Positions 43,628-52,699 of a DNA stretch of 64,000 nt are shown piece by piece. Under the pieces are notes generated by a model, which did no database searches, was not told where the DNA came from, and saw only the letters and a program-made list of their open reading frames with translations. Origin of the DNA: Streptomyces sp. G-G2. Lineage in GTDB: Bacteria > Actinomycetota > Actinomycetes > Streptomycetales > Streptomycetaceae. A program made the translations under genes and the position numbers. The DNA lies in assembly GCF_030063135.1 (NCBI RefSeq), contig NZ_JASISO010000010.1:25876-89875 (forward strand). Direction: 5' to 3'. Every line of letters begins with the position of its first letter. The first letter of the stretch is position 1.

Positions 43628-44845
43628 ATGAGAGCATCCACCAGGGCAGCGGTGGGCGTGGCGGCGCTGGCGGTGGTCGCCGGTGGCCTCTACGTCGTGC
43701 CCGACCTGATCGACAAGGGGAGTTCGGCGGCCGGGCAGAGGCTCGGCGGCGACACCGTCGAGCCCGTCGAGTCCGGCGCGAGCACGCCGCCCGGCGCCCG
43801 GCCCTTCACGCTCGTCGGTACGGGCGACATCATCCCGTACCCCTCGATCATCGAGCGCTCGGCCCTCGACGCGGGCGGCGACGGGCACGACTTCCGCAAG
43901 ATACTCGCGGGCGTCAAACCCGTCGTGAGCGCTGCCGACGTGGCGATCTGCCACCACGAGATACCGTACGGCGAGCCCGGCGGCCCCTTCACGGGCTACC
44001 CCACCTTCAAGGCGCCGCACGAGCTGGCCGACGCACTCAAGGACACCGGTTACGACAGCTGCTCGACGGCGTCGAACCACACGCTGGACGCCGGGTACCC
44101 CGGCCTCGCCCGGACGCTCGACCACCTCGACCGGGTCGGCGTCAAGCACACCGGCTCGGCCCGCAGTCCCGAGGAGGCGAAGGCCCCGGCCCTGTTGGGC
44201 GCGGGCGGCGCGAAGATCGCCCAGCTGTCGTACACGTACGGCACGAACGGCATCCCGGTACCCGAGGACAAGCCCTGGTCGGTCAACCTCATCGACCAGC
44301 GGCGGATCATCGCCGACGCCCGCGCCGCCCGGGCGGCGGGCGCGAACGTGGTGGTGCTCAGCGTCCACTGGGGCACCGAATGGCAGACCGCCCCGGACCA
44401 GCAGCAGGGGGAGCTGGCGCGGGAGCTGACCGCGTCGAAGACGGACGGCCAGCCGGACATCGATCTGATCCTGGGCACCCACAACCACGTTCCGCAGCCG
44501 TACGAGAAGATCAACGGCACCTGGGTGGTCTACGGGATGGGCGACCAGGTCGCCAGCTTCGTGCCGCCCGAGATGAAGCGCGGCAACATGGGCTCGATCC
44601 CGCGCTTCACCTTCAGTCCGTCGGCCGACCGGCCCGGGCACTGGGACGTGACCAAGGCCGAATTCCTCACCCAGTACTCGGACATGGACCCGCCGTTCCG
44701 GGTCGTCTGCGCGGCCTGCGCCGCTTCGGACGCCGGCCTGAGCGCCGCGAAGCGGACCGAGTACGCCGCCGTGGACAAGCAGGTGACGGAGGCCGTGCTG
44801 TCGCGCAAGGCGGGCGAGGCGGGGCTCACGCACGCCACCCGCTGA
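43628..44845 (+). CDS. CapA family (poly-gamma-glutamate/metallophosphatase-like) protein
   Basis: A 405-residue exported protein: signal peptide/anchor at residues 5-26, then a CapA domain with LVGTGDIIPY, SNHTLDAG, VLSVHWGTEW and LGTHNHVPQP. These motifs belong to the calcineurin-like metallophosphoesterase fold shared by PgsA/CapA. True poly-gamma-glutamate synthesis is unlikely since capB/capC are absent, so it may be a hydrolase acting outside the cell. ATG start with GGGGGGA upstream. Confidence 0.9.
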   Translation: MRASTRAAVGVAALAVVAGGLYVVPDLIDKGSSAAGQRLGGDTVEPVESGASTPPGARPFTLVGTGDIIPYPSIIERSALDAGGDGHDFRKILAGVKPVVSAADVAICHHEIPYGEPGGPFTGYPTFKAPHELADALKDTGYDSCSTASNHTLDAGYPGLARTLDHLDRVGVKHTGSARSPEEAKAPALLGAGGAKIAQLSYTYGTNGIPVPEDKPWSVNLIDQRRIIADARAARAAGANVVVLSVHWGTEWQTAPDQQQGELARELTASKTDGQPDIDLILGTHNHVPQPYEKINGTWVVYGMGDQVASFVPPEMKRGNMGSIPRFTFSPSADRPGHWDVTKAEFLTQYSDMDPPFRVVCAACAASDAGLSAAKRTEYAAVDKQVTEAVLSRKAGEAGLTHATR

Positions 44846-44872
44846 CACGTCCCGAGCGGGAGGCGCGGCGCG

Positions 44873-45844
44873 CTACTGGATCCGGCCGCGGCCCCGGGCG
44901 CGGGTCAGGAGGAGGGCGGCGGCGCCCGCGCCCAGCAGGAGCAGCGCGCCGCCCGCCACGTACGGGGTCGCCGAACCGGCGCCGGTCTCGGCCAGGTCGG
45001 CGCCGGCCCCGCTTCCGGTTCCGGTTCCGCCCGACTGCGGCGTGACGTCGGCGACCGCGGCGGGCTTCGCGGAGGCCTGGCCGGAGGGCGCGGTGGAGGG
45101 GGCGCCGGAGGGCGCGGGACCGGCCGGGGCCGTGCAGTGGGCCTCGGCCAGGACGACCTCTCCGGTCACCTCGGCGACGTTCAGCTTGCCGGGGTTCACC
45201 GACACCTTGAGCCGCAGGGCCGCGGCGGCGGCGGTGGTCGAGGTGGTGCGCGTACCGGACAGCTCCAGGGAGACCTCGCCCACGCCCGGGACCTCCACCC
45301 GGGTCGGGCCGCCCGCGGAGAGGGTGATCCTCTTGCCGAGCGCGGTCACCGTGCCGAGCACGTTCGAGGTGGCCACGGGCGTGCGGCCCGGTTCGCACAC
45401 GGCCTTCGAGGTGACCTTCTCCACCTCGATCAGGGAGAGCGCGGGCAGGCCGGGGACATGGACCCTGGCGTGGGCGAGGTTGGCCTCGGCGCGGGCCCCG
45501 GTCCGGTCCGCCGTCGCCTTGGAGGTGGCCACGTCGGCGCGCAGGACGCTCACCGGCTGCCCCTGGTCGACCCCGTCGAGGGTCACGGTCAGGGCGGTCT
45601 TCGCGGCGTCGGCGGGGGCGCTGACCTCGTTGAGGGTGGCGGACAGGGGCACGTGGACGGTCTTGTTGAGCAGGCCCACGTCGAGTCCGGCGCGCAGGAC
45701 GACGGCGCCCGCCGTGCCCGTGTTCGTGCCCGTGTTCCCGGCGCCGGAGCCGCCCGTGGCGTGGGCGGCGGGCGCGGTGAGCAGGGCGACCGCTCCCGCG
45801 GCGAGCAGGACGGCCGCGGGCATGCGGAAGGTGTTGCTGTTCAA
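44873..45844 (-). CDS. SCO1860-family LAETG-anchored surface protein
   Basis: A 323-residue secreted protein. A signal peptide (about residues 8-29, ending AHATGG) is followed by a beta-rich, Thr/Val-rich region with two Cys. The C-terminus has the sortase signal LAETG at 284-288, a hydrophobic helix and an Arg-rich end, typical of class-E sortase substrates of Streptomyces. I take the TTG at 45844 (GGGGG about 9 nt upstream) as start; an ATG at 45823 would shorten the signal peptide. No sortase gene is in the window. Function unknown. Confidence 0.85.
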   Translation of the reverse strand: MNSNTFRMPAAVLLAAGAVALLTAPAAHATGGSGAGNTGTNTGTAGAVVLRAGLDVGLLNKTVHVPLSATLNEVSAPADAAKTALTVTLDGVDQGQPVSVLRADVATSKATADRTGARAEANLAHARVHVPGLPALSLIEVEKVTSKAVCEPGRTPVATSNVLGTVTALGKRITLSAGGPTRVEVPGVGEVSLELSGTRTTSTTAAAAALRLKVSVNPGKLNVAEVTGEVVLAEAHCTAPAGPAPSGAPSTAPSGQASAKPAAVADVTPQSGGTGTGSGAGADLAETGAGSATPYVAGGALLLLGAGAAALLLTRARGRGRIQ

Positions 45845-46169
45845 GGTGGTGGAACCCCCAGGGAGATGGGAGCCGTCGCGCCGCCGATGGGGGACATCGC
45901 GGGCGCCGACGACTGAGACTCCGAAAGCTTTACGCACTGAGAGTGAATGAGTGACAACCTGACGTGAGTTCACCCCAAAGGGTGGTTTCCACGCACATAT
46001 TCGAATCCTGAGGCACCAGGAGTGCGCTGACGTCACATCAGCCACGAACAAGTGGGGGGTTCCGACCGGGTCTCGGCTGGCTCCAGTTGCTTGGGGCTGG
46101 TTTCGGCCATGCACAACGACCAGGCGTACGGGAATGTCACGCCCCGTCAACCGGGCGCCGCGGGCAACC
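45845..46169. other. Intergenic region upstream of the LAETG gene
   Basis: No gene is supported between 45845 and 46253. The minus-strand part near 45900-45965, less GC-rich than its surroundings, contains a TTGTCA-like box and should hold the promoter of the LAETG gene. The remainder looks like non-coding DNA. Confidence 0.4.
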
Positions 46170-46227
46170 CCTCAGCCTCGGCCCCCAGTCACGGTCCCTC
46201 AGCCTCGGCCCCCCAGTCACGGTCCCT
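46170..46227. repeat. Two 27-28-bp direct repeats
   Basis: CTCAGCCTCGGCCCC followed by CAGTCACGGTCC occurs at 46171 and 46198, the second with one extra C, and CTCAG recurs at 46253. It lies beyond the 3' end of the minus-strand amidohydrolase gene. Confidence 0.6.
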
Positions 46228-46253
46228 CGGTCACGGCTCCCCGTCCCGGCCCC

Positions 46254-47348
46254 TCAGCCGCGGATGCGCCCCGCCAGCACCACCCGGCGCGGGGCGGCCA
46301 GCACGGACACATCCGCGCGCGGATCCGATCCATAGACCACCAGGTCCGCCGGAGCGCCCTCCTCCAGGCCGGGCCTGCCCAGCCAGGCGCGGGCCCCCCA
46401 CGCCGTCGCCGACAGCGCGGCCGACGCCGGGATCCCGGCCTTGACCAGCTCGGCGACCTCGGCCGCGACCAGCCCGTGCGGCAGCGAACCGCCCGCGTCC
46501 GTACCGACGTACACCGGCACGCCCGCGTCGTACGCCGAGCGCACCGTGTCGTAGCGCCGCTCGTGCAGCCGCCGCAGATGGGCCGACCAGCGGGGGAACT
46601 TGGCTTCGCCGCCCGACGCGAGCTTCGGGAAGGTCGCGATGTTCACCAGTGTCGGCACGATCGCCACCCCGCGCTCGGCGAAGAGCGGAATGGTGTCCTC
46701 GGTCAGGCCGGTGGCGTGTTCGACGCAGTCGATGCCCGCCTCGACGAGATCGCGCAGCGAGTCCTCGGCGAAGCAGTGGGCGGTGACGCGCGCGCCGAGC
46801 CGGTGCGCCTCGGCGATGGCCGCCTCGACCTCGGCGCGCGGCCAGCACGCCGTCAGGTCGCCGACCTCGCGGTCGATCCAGTCGCCGACCAGCTTCACCC
46901 AGCCGTCGCCGCGCCGGGCCTCCCGGCCGACGTACTCCACGAGGTCGGCGGGCTCGATCTCGTGGGCGTAGTTGCGGATGTAGCGGCGGGTGCGGGCGAT
47001 GTGGCGGCCCGCCCGGATCACCTTGGGGAGGTCCTCGCGCGCGTCGATCCAGCGGGTGTCGGACGGTGAACCGGCGTCCCGGATCAGCAGGGTGCCCGCC
47101 TCACGGTCGGTCAGGGCCTGCTTCTCGCTGGTCGCGTCGTCGACCGGACCGTGCGCGTCCAGTCCCACGTGACAGTGCGCGTCGACCAGACCCGGCAGCG
47201 CCCATCCGGTCACCGTGGTGACCTCGTGCGCGCCGGAGACGGCGCGCGGGCGCTCGTACGAGATCCGGCCGCCGACGACCCACAGCTCGTCGCGGACCTC
47301 GTCCGGCCCGACGAGCACCCGCCCCTTCACGTGCAGCACATCGCTCAT
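46254..47348 (-). CDS. Amidohydrolase family protein (imidazolonepropionase-like)
   Basis: A 364-residue metal-dependent hydrolase. N-terminal LPGLVDAHCHVG gives the HxH pair, VTAHCFAE a further His, and GTDAGGSLPHG the catalytic Asp. The C-terminal APADLVVYGSDPRAD is the composite-domain end typical of the DAEB2/imidazolonepropionase-like amidohydrolases. It is separate in sequence from the pair at 12.6-15.1 kb. ATG start, divergent from the aminotransferase at 47413. Substrate unknown. Confidence 0.9.
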   Translation of the reverse strand: MSDVLHVKGRVLVGPDEVRDELWVVGGRISYERPRAVSGAHEVTTVTGWALPGLVDAHCHVGLDAHGPVDDATSEKQALTDREAGTLLIRDAGSPSDTRWIDAREDLPKVIRAGRHIARTRRYIRNYAHEIEPADLVEYVGREARRGDGWVKLVGDWIDREVGDLTACWPRAEVEAAIAEAHRLGARVTAHCFAEDSLRDLVEAGIDCVEHATGLTEDTIPLFAERGVAIVPTLVNIATFPKLASGGEAKFPRWSAHLRRLHERRYDTVRSAYDAGVPVYVGTDAGGSLPHGLVAAEVAELVKAGIPASAALSATAWGARAWLGRPGLEEGAPADLVVYGSDPRADVSVLAAPRRVVLAGRIRG

Positions 47349-47412
47349 GGCCGCACTGTAGCCACCCGCTCGGTACGCTCTGGCGGTAACCCCGAACGAA
47401 GAGAGCACCACC

Positions 47413-48495
47413 GTGACCAGCACCGCGCCCCACCCTCTGCTCGACCTGCCGCCGCTGACCGCGGAGCGCTTCGCGTCGATCGAACGGGGGGTCGCGGACC
47501 TCCTGTCCACCCGCCAGGACGTCGTGATCACCCAGGGCGAGGCACTGCTGCCGCTGGAGGGCTGCATCCGGTCGGGGGCGCGGCCCGGTTCGACCGCGCT
47601 GAACATCGTGACGGGGCCGTACGGGACCACCTTCGGCAACTGGCTGCGCGACTGCGGCGCGACGGTGGTGGACCTCGCGGTGCCCTTCGACACCGCGGTG
47701 AGCGCGGAGCAGGTGGCGCGGGCCCTCGCCGCGCACCCGCAGACCGACTTCGTCTCGCTCGTCCACGCGGAGGCGGCGACCGGGAACACGAACCCGGTCG
47801 CGGAGATCGGCGAGGTGGTGCGGGAGCACGGCGCGCTGTTCATGCTCGACGCGGTGGCCTCGGTGGGCGCGGAGCCGCTGCTGCCGGACGCGTGGGGCGT
47901 GGACCTGTGCGTGATCGGCGCGCAGAAGGCGATGGGCGGACCGGCCGGGGTCTCGGCCGTGTCGGTCTCGGAGCGCGCCTGGGACCGTTTCGCGCGGAAC
48001 CCGGCGGCGCCCCGGCGCTCGTACCTCTCGCTCCTGGACTGGAAGGAGCGCTGGATCGACGGCGGCCGCACGACGCTGCCGCACGCTCCGGCGCAGTTGG
48101 AGATGCTGGCCCTGGAGGCCTGCCTGGCCCGGATCGCCGAGGAGGGCCCGGCGGCCGCCGCGGCCCGCCACGCGGCGGCCGCGGCCGCGACCCGGGCCGG
48201 GTCGGTGGCGCTGGGAGTGGCCCCGTACGTCCACGACGCGGGCGACGCGGCCCCGGTCGCCACCACCCTGCGGGTGGCCGACGCCTCGGCGGTGGCCGCG
48301 AAGGCCCTGGCGGCCGACCCGCGGGTCCCGCTGGCCGCGGGCGGCGGGGCGCTGGCCCAGGAGATGATCCGGGTCAACCACTACGGTCCGGCGGCCTCGC
48401 TCGATGTGGTGCGCGCCTCGCTGTCGGCGCTGGCCGCGGCCCTCTCCGTCCCGGCCGCCCCCGCCCTGGAGGCGGCCGGCGCGGCGTGGGGCTAG
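47413..48495 (+). CDS. Class-V PLP-dependent aminotransferase
   Basis: A 360-residue protein of the alanine-glyoxylate/phosphonate aminotransferase type. It has GCIRSGARPGS, the LDAVASVGAEP strand with the cofactor Asp, and the PLP lysine K172 in IGAQKAMGGPAG. The C-terminus is Ala-rich. The start is a GTG at 47413 preceded by AGAGAG. It is convergent with another, unrelated-branch class-V enzyme. Confidence 0.9.
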   Translation: MTSTAPHPLLDLPPLTAERFASIERGVADLLSTRQDVVITQGEALLPLEGCIRSGARPGSTALNIVTGPYGTTFGNWLRDCGATVVDLAVPFDTAVSAEQVARALAAHPQTDFVSLVHAEAATGNTNPVAEIGEVVREHGALFMLDAVASVGAEPLLPDAWGVDLCVIGAQKAMGGPAGVSAVSVSERAWDRFARNPAAPRRSYLSLLDWKERWIDGGRTTLPHAPAQLEMLALEACLARIAEEGPAAAAARHAAAAAATRAGSVALGVAPYVHDAGDAAPVATTLRVADASAVAAKALAADPRVPLAAGGGALAQEMIRVNHYGPAASLDVVRASLSALAAALSVPAAPALEAAGAAWG

Positions 48496-48496
48496 G

Positions 48497-48533
48497 CGGA
48501 TCGGGGCTGGTCGGATCAGGGCTGGTCGGATCA
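48497..48533. repeat. Short tandem repeat (GGATCAGGGCTGGTC)
   Basis: Two and a half copies of a ~15-bp unit between the convergent aminotransferase genes. May contribute to termination; otherwise unexplained. Confidence 0.45.
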
Positions 48534-49595
48534 GGCGGGCGTGGACAGGGCGTCGAGCGCCCGGTCCACGTCCGCCTCCGTGTTGTACAGGTGGAACGAG
48601 GCCCGCAGCGCCCCCGCGCGGGCCGCCGTCACGATGCCCGCCGCCAGCAGGGCGGCCCGGCGGTCGGCCAGGCCGGGGACCGAGACGATCGGGGCGCGGC
48701 CCGGTACCGGCTCGTGGCCCAGGGCGGTCAGGCCGGCCCGGAAGCGGGCGGCCAGCGCGGTGTCGTGGGCGTGGACCGCCTCGATGCCGACCCGTTCCAG
48801 CAGGGCCAGCGCGGGCTCGGCCGCGTGGTAGGCGAGGAAGGCCGGGGATTCGTCGAACCGCCGCGCGTCGTGGGCCAGTTCCGCCCCCGGGCCGTAGATG
48901 GAGTCCCACACCGAATGGGCCGACACCCATCCGGCGTGCAGCGGCACCAGCGTCTCCTGCGCCTCCTCCGAGACCGTCAGGTAGGAGACCCCGCGGGAGG
49001 CCAGCAGCCACTTGTACCCGGCGGTCACCGTGTAGTCGTACGGCGACGCGTCGAACGGCAGCCAGCCGACCGCCTGCGTCGCGTCCACCAGCATCCGCGC
49101 CCCGTACCCGGTGCTCGCCTCGCGGACCGCCGCGAGATCGGCCACCCGCCCGTCCGCGGACTGGACGGCGCTCAGCGCGACCAGCGCCGTCCCCGCGCAC
49201 ACGGCTCCGGCGACCGACTCCAGGGGCACGAACCGCAGCTTCAGGTCGCCCCGCACCACGAAGGGGTTCAGCACCGAGGCGAAGTCGTCCTCCACCAGGA
49301 CCACTTCGGCCCCGGCGGGCAGCGCGGCGGCGATCAGCCCCACATGGGTGGAGACGGCCGAACCGAGGGCCACCCGCTGCGGCGCGACCCCGGTCAGGCG
49401 CGCGAAGGCCTCGCGGACCCGGCCCACCGTCTCGAAGTCTCCGAAGCCCGCGGGATGCCCGGCCCCGGCCGCGTCGGCCAAGGCGTGCACCGCCGCCACC
49501 GCGGCGCGCGGGAGCACGCCGCAGGTGGCGGTGTTCAGGTAGGTGGTGGTGTGCGCGAACTCCGCACCGGTCACGTCGGCGAGGGCAAGATCCAT
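48531..49595 (-). CDS. Class-V aminotransferase / cysteine-desulfurase-like protein
   Basis: A 354-residue fold-type-I PLP enzyme. It starts with a TYLNTATCGVLPRA motif, has LVDATQAVGWLPF with the cofactor Asp and K195 in TAGYKWLLASRG, like the isopenicillin N epimerase/SufS-like branch. A catalytic desulfurase Cys loop is not evident, so sulfur transfer is unlikely. ATG at 49595. Substrate unknown. Confidence 0.88.
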   Translation of the reverse strand: MDLALADVTGAEFAHTTTYLNTATCGVLPRAAVAAVHALADAAGAGHPAGFGDFETVGRVREAFARLTGVAPQRVALGSAVSTHVGLIAAALPAGAEVVLVEDDFASVLNPFVVRGDLKLRFVPLESVAGAVCAGTALVALSAVQSADGRVADLAAVREASTGYGARMLVDATQAVGWLPFDASPYDYTVTAGYKWLLASRGVSYLTVSEEAQETLVPLHAGWVSAHSVWDSIYGPGAELAHDARRFDESPAFLAYHAAEPALALLERVGIEAVHAHDTALAARFRAGLTALGHEPVPGRAPIVSVPGLADRRAALLAAGIVTAARAGALRASFHLYNTEADVDRALDALSTPA

Positions 49596-49681
49596 GCCCC
49601 CACTCTGCCCCGGCGACCACCCGGCGTCCATGGCGGGTTGAGCCACCCAGGGCCGGGCCGGCTCCGGCTCGGGCGGGTGGC

Positions 49682-50392
49682 TCAGGCCTGGCCGGGCACC
49701 GCGCACGCGCCGTCCGGCTCGCAGGCCTCCGCCGCGGCGGAGGTCTCCACCGCCTCACGACCGGCCCACGCCTGCTCCAGTGCCTGGGTGAACACCTCGG
49801 CGGGCTGGCCGCCCGAGATCCCGAAGCGCCGGTCGAGGACGAAGAACGGCACGGCGTTCGCGCCCAGTTCGGCGGCCTCGCGCTCGTCGGCCCGTACGGC
49901 GTCGGCGTAGGCGGTGGCGTCGGCGAGCACCGCGCCCGCCTCCGCCTCGTCCAGCCCGGCCTCGACGGCCAGCGCGAGGAGCGTCGCGGAATCGAAGACG
50001 GACCGCTCCTCGGCGAAGTTCGCCCGGTAGGCGAGGTCCAGCAGCTCCTCCTGGCGGCCACGGGCGGCGGCCAGGTGCAGCAGGCGGTGGATGTCGAAGG
50101 TGTTGCCGTGGTCACGACCCTCGGTGCGGTACGCCAGCCCTTCGGCACGGGCACTCGCGGCCACGTGCTCCTCCATGCCGCGCGCCTCGTCGACGGTGCG
50201 GCCGTACTTCTTGGCCAGCATCTCGACGACGGGAGCGACGCTCCCCTTGGCGCTGTTCGGGTCGAGCTCGAAAGAGCGGAAGACCACCTCGACCTCGTCG
50301 CGGTGCGCGAAGGCGGCCAGCCCCTTCTCGAAACGGGCCTTGCCTATGTAGCACCAGGGGCAGGCGATGTCGCTCCAGATCTCGACGCGCAT
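49682..50392 (-). CDS. DsbA family oxidoreductase (FrnE-like)
   Basis: A 236-residue thioredoxin-fold protein without a signal peptide. The CPWC active site is at C11-C14, followed by YIGKARFEK and, later, the cis-Pro strand GANAVPFFVLD. These features define the cytosolic FrnE/DsbA-like branch. Its C-terminal tail has two extra Cys (ACEPDGAC), which in FrnE-type proteins can form a second redox pair. ATG at 50392 with AGAAGAAGGATC upstream. Confidence 0.92.
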   Translation of the reverse strand: MRVEIWSDIACPWCYIGKARFEKGLAAFAHRDEVEVVFRSFELDPNSAKGSVAPVVEMLAKKYGRTVDEARGMEEHVAASARAEGLAYRTEGRDHGNTFDIHRLLHLAAARGRQEELLDLAYRANFAEERSVFDSATLLALAVEAGLDEAEAGAVLADATAYADAVRADEREAAELGANAVPFFVLDRRFGISGGQPAEVFTQALEQAWAGREAVETSAAAEACEPDGACAVPGQA

Positions 50393-50485
50393 GATCCTTC
50401 TTCTCTCCGGGTCCGGGATGGGCTGTCGCGGGTGCGGAGGGGTCACCTCCGCCGTCCCGGGGGCACAACGCCCGGCCCGTGCGAC

Positions 50486-51043
50486 TCATTCCCCGTCGGC
50501 GCCTCCGTCGGCGGCGACGCCGGCTTCCGCGTCGGCGGGCACCGTGGCTTCCGCGTCGGCGGGGACCGTCAGCCAGAGGGTGCGGTGCGAGCCCGCCTGG
50601 AGGGTCTGCGGGTCGGGGCGCCAGCCGTGGGCGGCGTAGAAGGCCTGGGCGCGCAGGTTGTGCTCGTAGACCTCGAGGCGGACCCGGGGCACCCCCGCCC
50701 GGCGCCAGCGGTCGAGGCAGGCGGCGTGCAGGGCGGCGCCGGTGCCGCGCCGCCAGTGGGCGGGGTCCACGTGGAGCTGGGTGAGGGTGGTCTCGCCGGC
50801 CGTGGTGCGGAAGGCGGCCACCCCGGTCAGCTCGCCGTCCTGTTCGGCGCAGAGCACCCCGCCGTCGCCCCGGTCGCCGCCGCCGCGCGCGACGGCGCGC
50901 GACCAGCCCTCGCGCGTACGGGCCAGCTCGGCGCCGCCCGCGTAGGCGTCCTCGGGGATCCGGCCCCGGTAGTAGGTGGCGCGGGCCCGGGTGTGCAGGG
51001 CGGCGATCGCGTCGAGATCGGCGGGAAGCGCGGTTCTGATCAT
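50486..51043 (-). CDS. GNAT family N-acetyltransferase
   Basis: A 185-residue GNAT protein: MIRTALPADLDAIAALH start, LHVDPAHWRRGTGAALH acetyl-CoA loop (Q/RxxGxG/A type) and VYEHNLRAQAFYAAHGW end. The last ~25 residues are a repeat tail (TVPADAEA twice). There is no Shine-Dalgarno before the ATG: only 9 nt separate it from a strong terminator hairpin with a U-run, so the message may be leaderless or nearly so. Substrate unknown. Confidence 0.9.
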   Translation of the reverse strand: MIRTALPADLDAIAALHTRARATYYRGRIPEDAYAGGAELARTREGWSRAVARGGGDRGDGGVLCAEQDGELTGVAAFRTTAGETTLTQLHVDPAHWRRGTGAALHAACLDRWRRAGVPRVRLEVYEHNLRAQAFYAAHGWRPDPQTLQAGSHRTLWLTVPADAEATVPADAEAGVAADGGADGE

Positions 51044-51052
51044 GGGGAAAAC

Positions 51053-51087
51053 AACGCGCCGGGGACCGTGGCGGTTCCCGGCGCGTT
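51053..51087 (-). terminator. Intrinsic terminator after the penicillin-binding protein gene
   Basis: AACGCGCCGGG (51053-51063) pairs perfectly with CCCGGCGCGTT (51077-51087); on the minus strand GTTTTCC follows. It ends the PBP transcript directly in front of the GNAT start. Confidence 0.85.
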
Positions 51088-51176
51088 CGCACTTCAGTAC
51101 GTCGCGTGCTCGCGGCTGCGGCTCCAGCGGCCGCTCGGCGCCCGCTCGGCCGGTGGCGGCGCGGCCGGTGGCGCGG

Positions 51177-52637
51177 CTACTTCTTGAGCCACGCCTCCAT
51201 CATCTTCTGCGCCACGGGCGCGGCGAGCAGACCGCCGCCGATCTCGGAACGGTCCGTGTCCGAGTTCTCGACCATCACGGCCACCACGATCTGCTTGCCG
51301 CCGCTCGTCTTGCCGTAGGACGTGAACCAGGCCAGGGGCGCGAGGCTGTTGTTGACGCCGCGCTGCGCGGTGCCGGTCTTGCCGCCGACCTCGGCCCCGG
51401 ACACCTTGGCGGGCTTGCCGCCGCCGTCCGACACCACCGTCTTCATGGCGTCGCGGACCATCGTGGCCGTCTTCTCGCTCATGACCTGCTGGGACTTCGC
51501 GTCCTTGAAGCTCTCCAGGACGTTGCCGTCGGAGTCGGTCACCTCGGAGACCACGTGCGGGGCGACGAGCTTCCCGTCGTTCTCGATCGCGGCCGTCACC
51601 ATCGCCATCTGGAGCGGAGTGGCCTGGACGTCGAACTGGCCGATGCCCGTCTGCGCCACCTGGTCCTTGGACATCTTCTTCGACGGGTACTTGCTCGTCG
51701 GAGAGGTGCCGATCGGGATCTTGGTGTCGGCGTTGAAGCCGAGCTTCTCCGCCGTGGCGCGCATCTTGTCCTGGCCGAGCCGGTAGGCCAGCTCGGCGAA
51801 CACGTTGTTGCAGGACTTCTTGAGGCCGTCGCGCAGTGTCACGTTGTTGCAGCCCGGGGTGGCGACCTCGCTCTTGAGGACGGTCGTGGTGCCCGGGATC
51901 GTGTACGGGTCCGGAATGCCGGTCGGCTGGTCGATCGAGCTGAACAGACCGTTCTCCAGCGCGGCCACCAGGGTGACCAGCTTGAAGGTGGAGCCGGGCG
52001 CCTGCGGCTTGCGCAGCGCCACGTTCAGGATCGGCTCGCCCTTGTTCTCGGAGAGCTTCGTCCAGGCCGCCTCGGCGTCCTTGCCGCTGCCGGTGATGCT
52101 GCCCGGGTCGTAGGACGGATTGTTCACGATGCCGAGGATCTCGCCGGTGCCCGGGTCGATCGCGACGGCCGCGCCCTGCTTGCCCTGGAGGGCGTCGTAC
52201 CCGGCCTTCTGGACGTCCTTGTCGATGGTCGTCAGGACGTTGCCCGGGGCCGCCCGCTTGTTCGTGAGGACGTCCATGAACGACTTCAGCCGGTTGTCCG
52301 AGCCGTTCAGGATGTTCTTGTAGATCCCCTCCAGCATCGTGGAGGTGTACACCTGCGAGGTGTGGCCGGTGATCGGCGCGTACAGCGGGCCGTCCTTGTA
52401 GGTCCGCTTGTACCCGAAGTCCTTGCTCCCCTCGGTCTTCGTCGAGCCGGTGATCGCCTCCCCGCCCACGATGATGTTGCCCAGCGGGTTCTCGTACTGC
52501 CCGATGATGTTCCGCCGGTTGTGCGTGTCGTCTGCGAGGGCCTGGCCTTGGTACGCCTGCACCCAGGTCACCCGCACCAGAAGGGCAAGCACCAGAAGCA
52601 GACAGAAGACCGACGCGCGCCTGATCGTCTTGTTCAT
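51177..52637 (-). CDS. Penicillin-binding protein (class B transpeptidase)
   Basis: A 486-residue D,D-transpeptidase. One N-terminal helix (residues 9-26) anchors it; a PBP-dimer-like region follows. The active-site motifs are SxxK with S216 in PGSTFK, SxN with S275 in KSCNN, and KTG at K420 in GGKTGTAQ. It cross-links peptidoglycan and is similar to the PbpA-type proteins of actinobacteria. ATG at 52637. Neighbouring two-component genes lie just upstream on the same strand but the 63-bp gap suggests separate control. Confidence 0.94.
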   Translation of the reverse strand: MNKTIRRASVFCLLLVLALLVRVTWVQAYQGQALADDTHNRRNIIGQYENPLGNIIVGGEAITGSTKTEGSKDFGYKRTYKDGPLYAPITGHTSQVYTSTMLEGIYKNILNGSDNRLKSFMDVLTNKRAAPGNVLTTIDKDVQKAGYDALQGKQGAAVAIDPGTGEILGIVNNPSYDPGSITGSGKDAEAAWTKLSENKGEPILNVALRKPQAPGSTFKLVTLVAALENGLFSSIDQPTGIPDPYTIPGTTTVLKSEVATPGCNNVTLRDGLKKSCNNVFAELAYRLGQDKMRATAEKLGFNADTKIPIGTSPTSKYPSKKMSKDQVAQTGIGQFDVQATPLQMAMVTAAIENDGKLVAPHVVSEVTDSDGNVLESFKDAKSQQVMSEKTATMVRDAMKTVVSDGGGKPAKVSGAEVGGKTGTAQRGVNNSLAPLAWFTSYGKTSGGKQIVVAVMVENSDTDRSEIGGGLLAAPVAQKMMEAWLKK

Positions 52638-52699
52638 CTCTGGGAATGACGCACCAGCGGTGCCGGTCGTTCCACTCTGCCCCGATTGTGGCGGGGTTC

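Noticed and set aside
39420-43637. Very long open frame on the minus strand opposite cobB-cobC (about 1,400 codons)
   Set aside because: It is antisense to well-recognised cobalamin genes, Arg/Gly/His/Pro-rich and without family motifs; long antisense frames are normal in high-GC DNA.
43628-44845. Poly-gamma-glutamate capsule synthesis locus
   Set aside because: Only a CapA-like protein is present; capB and capC homologues are absent.
47101-50154. About 1,000-codon open frame on the minus strand
   Set aside because: It is a frame shadow of the class-V aminotransferase and DsbA genes, with low-complexity composition.
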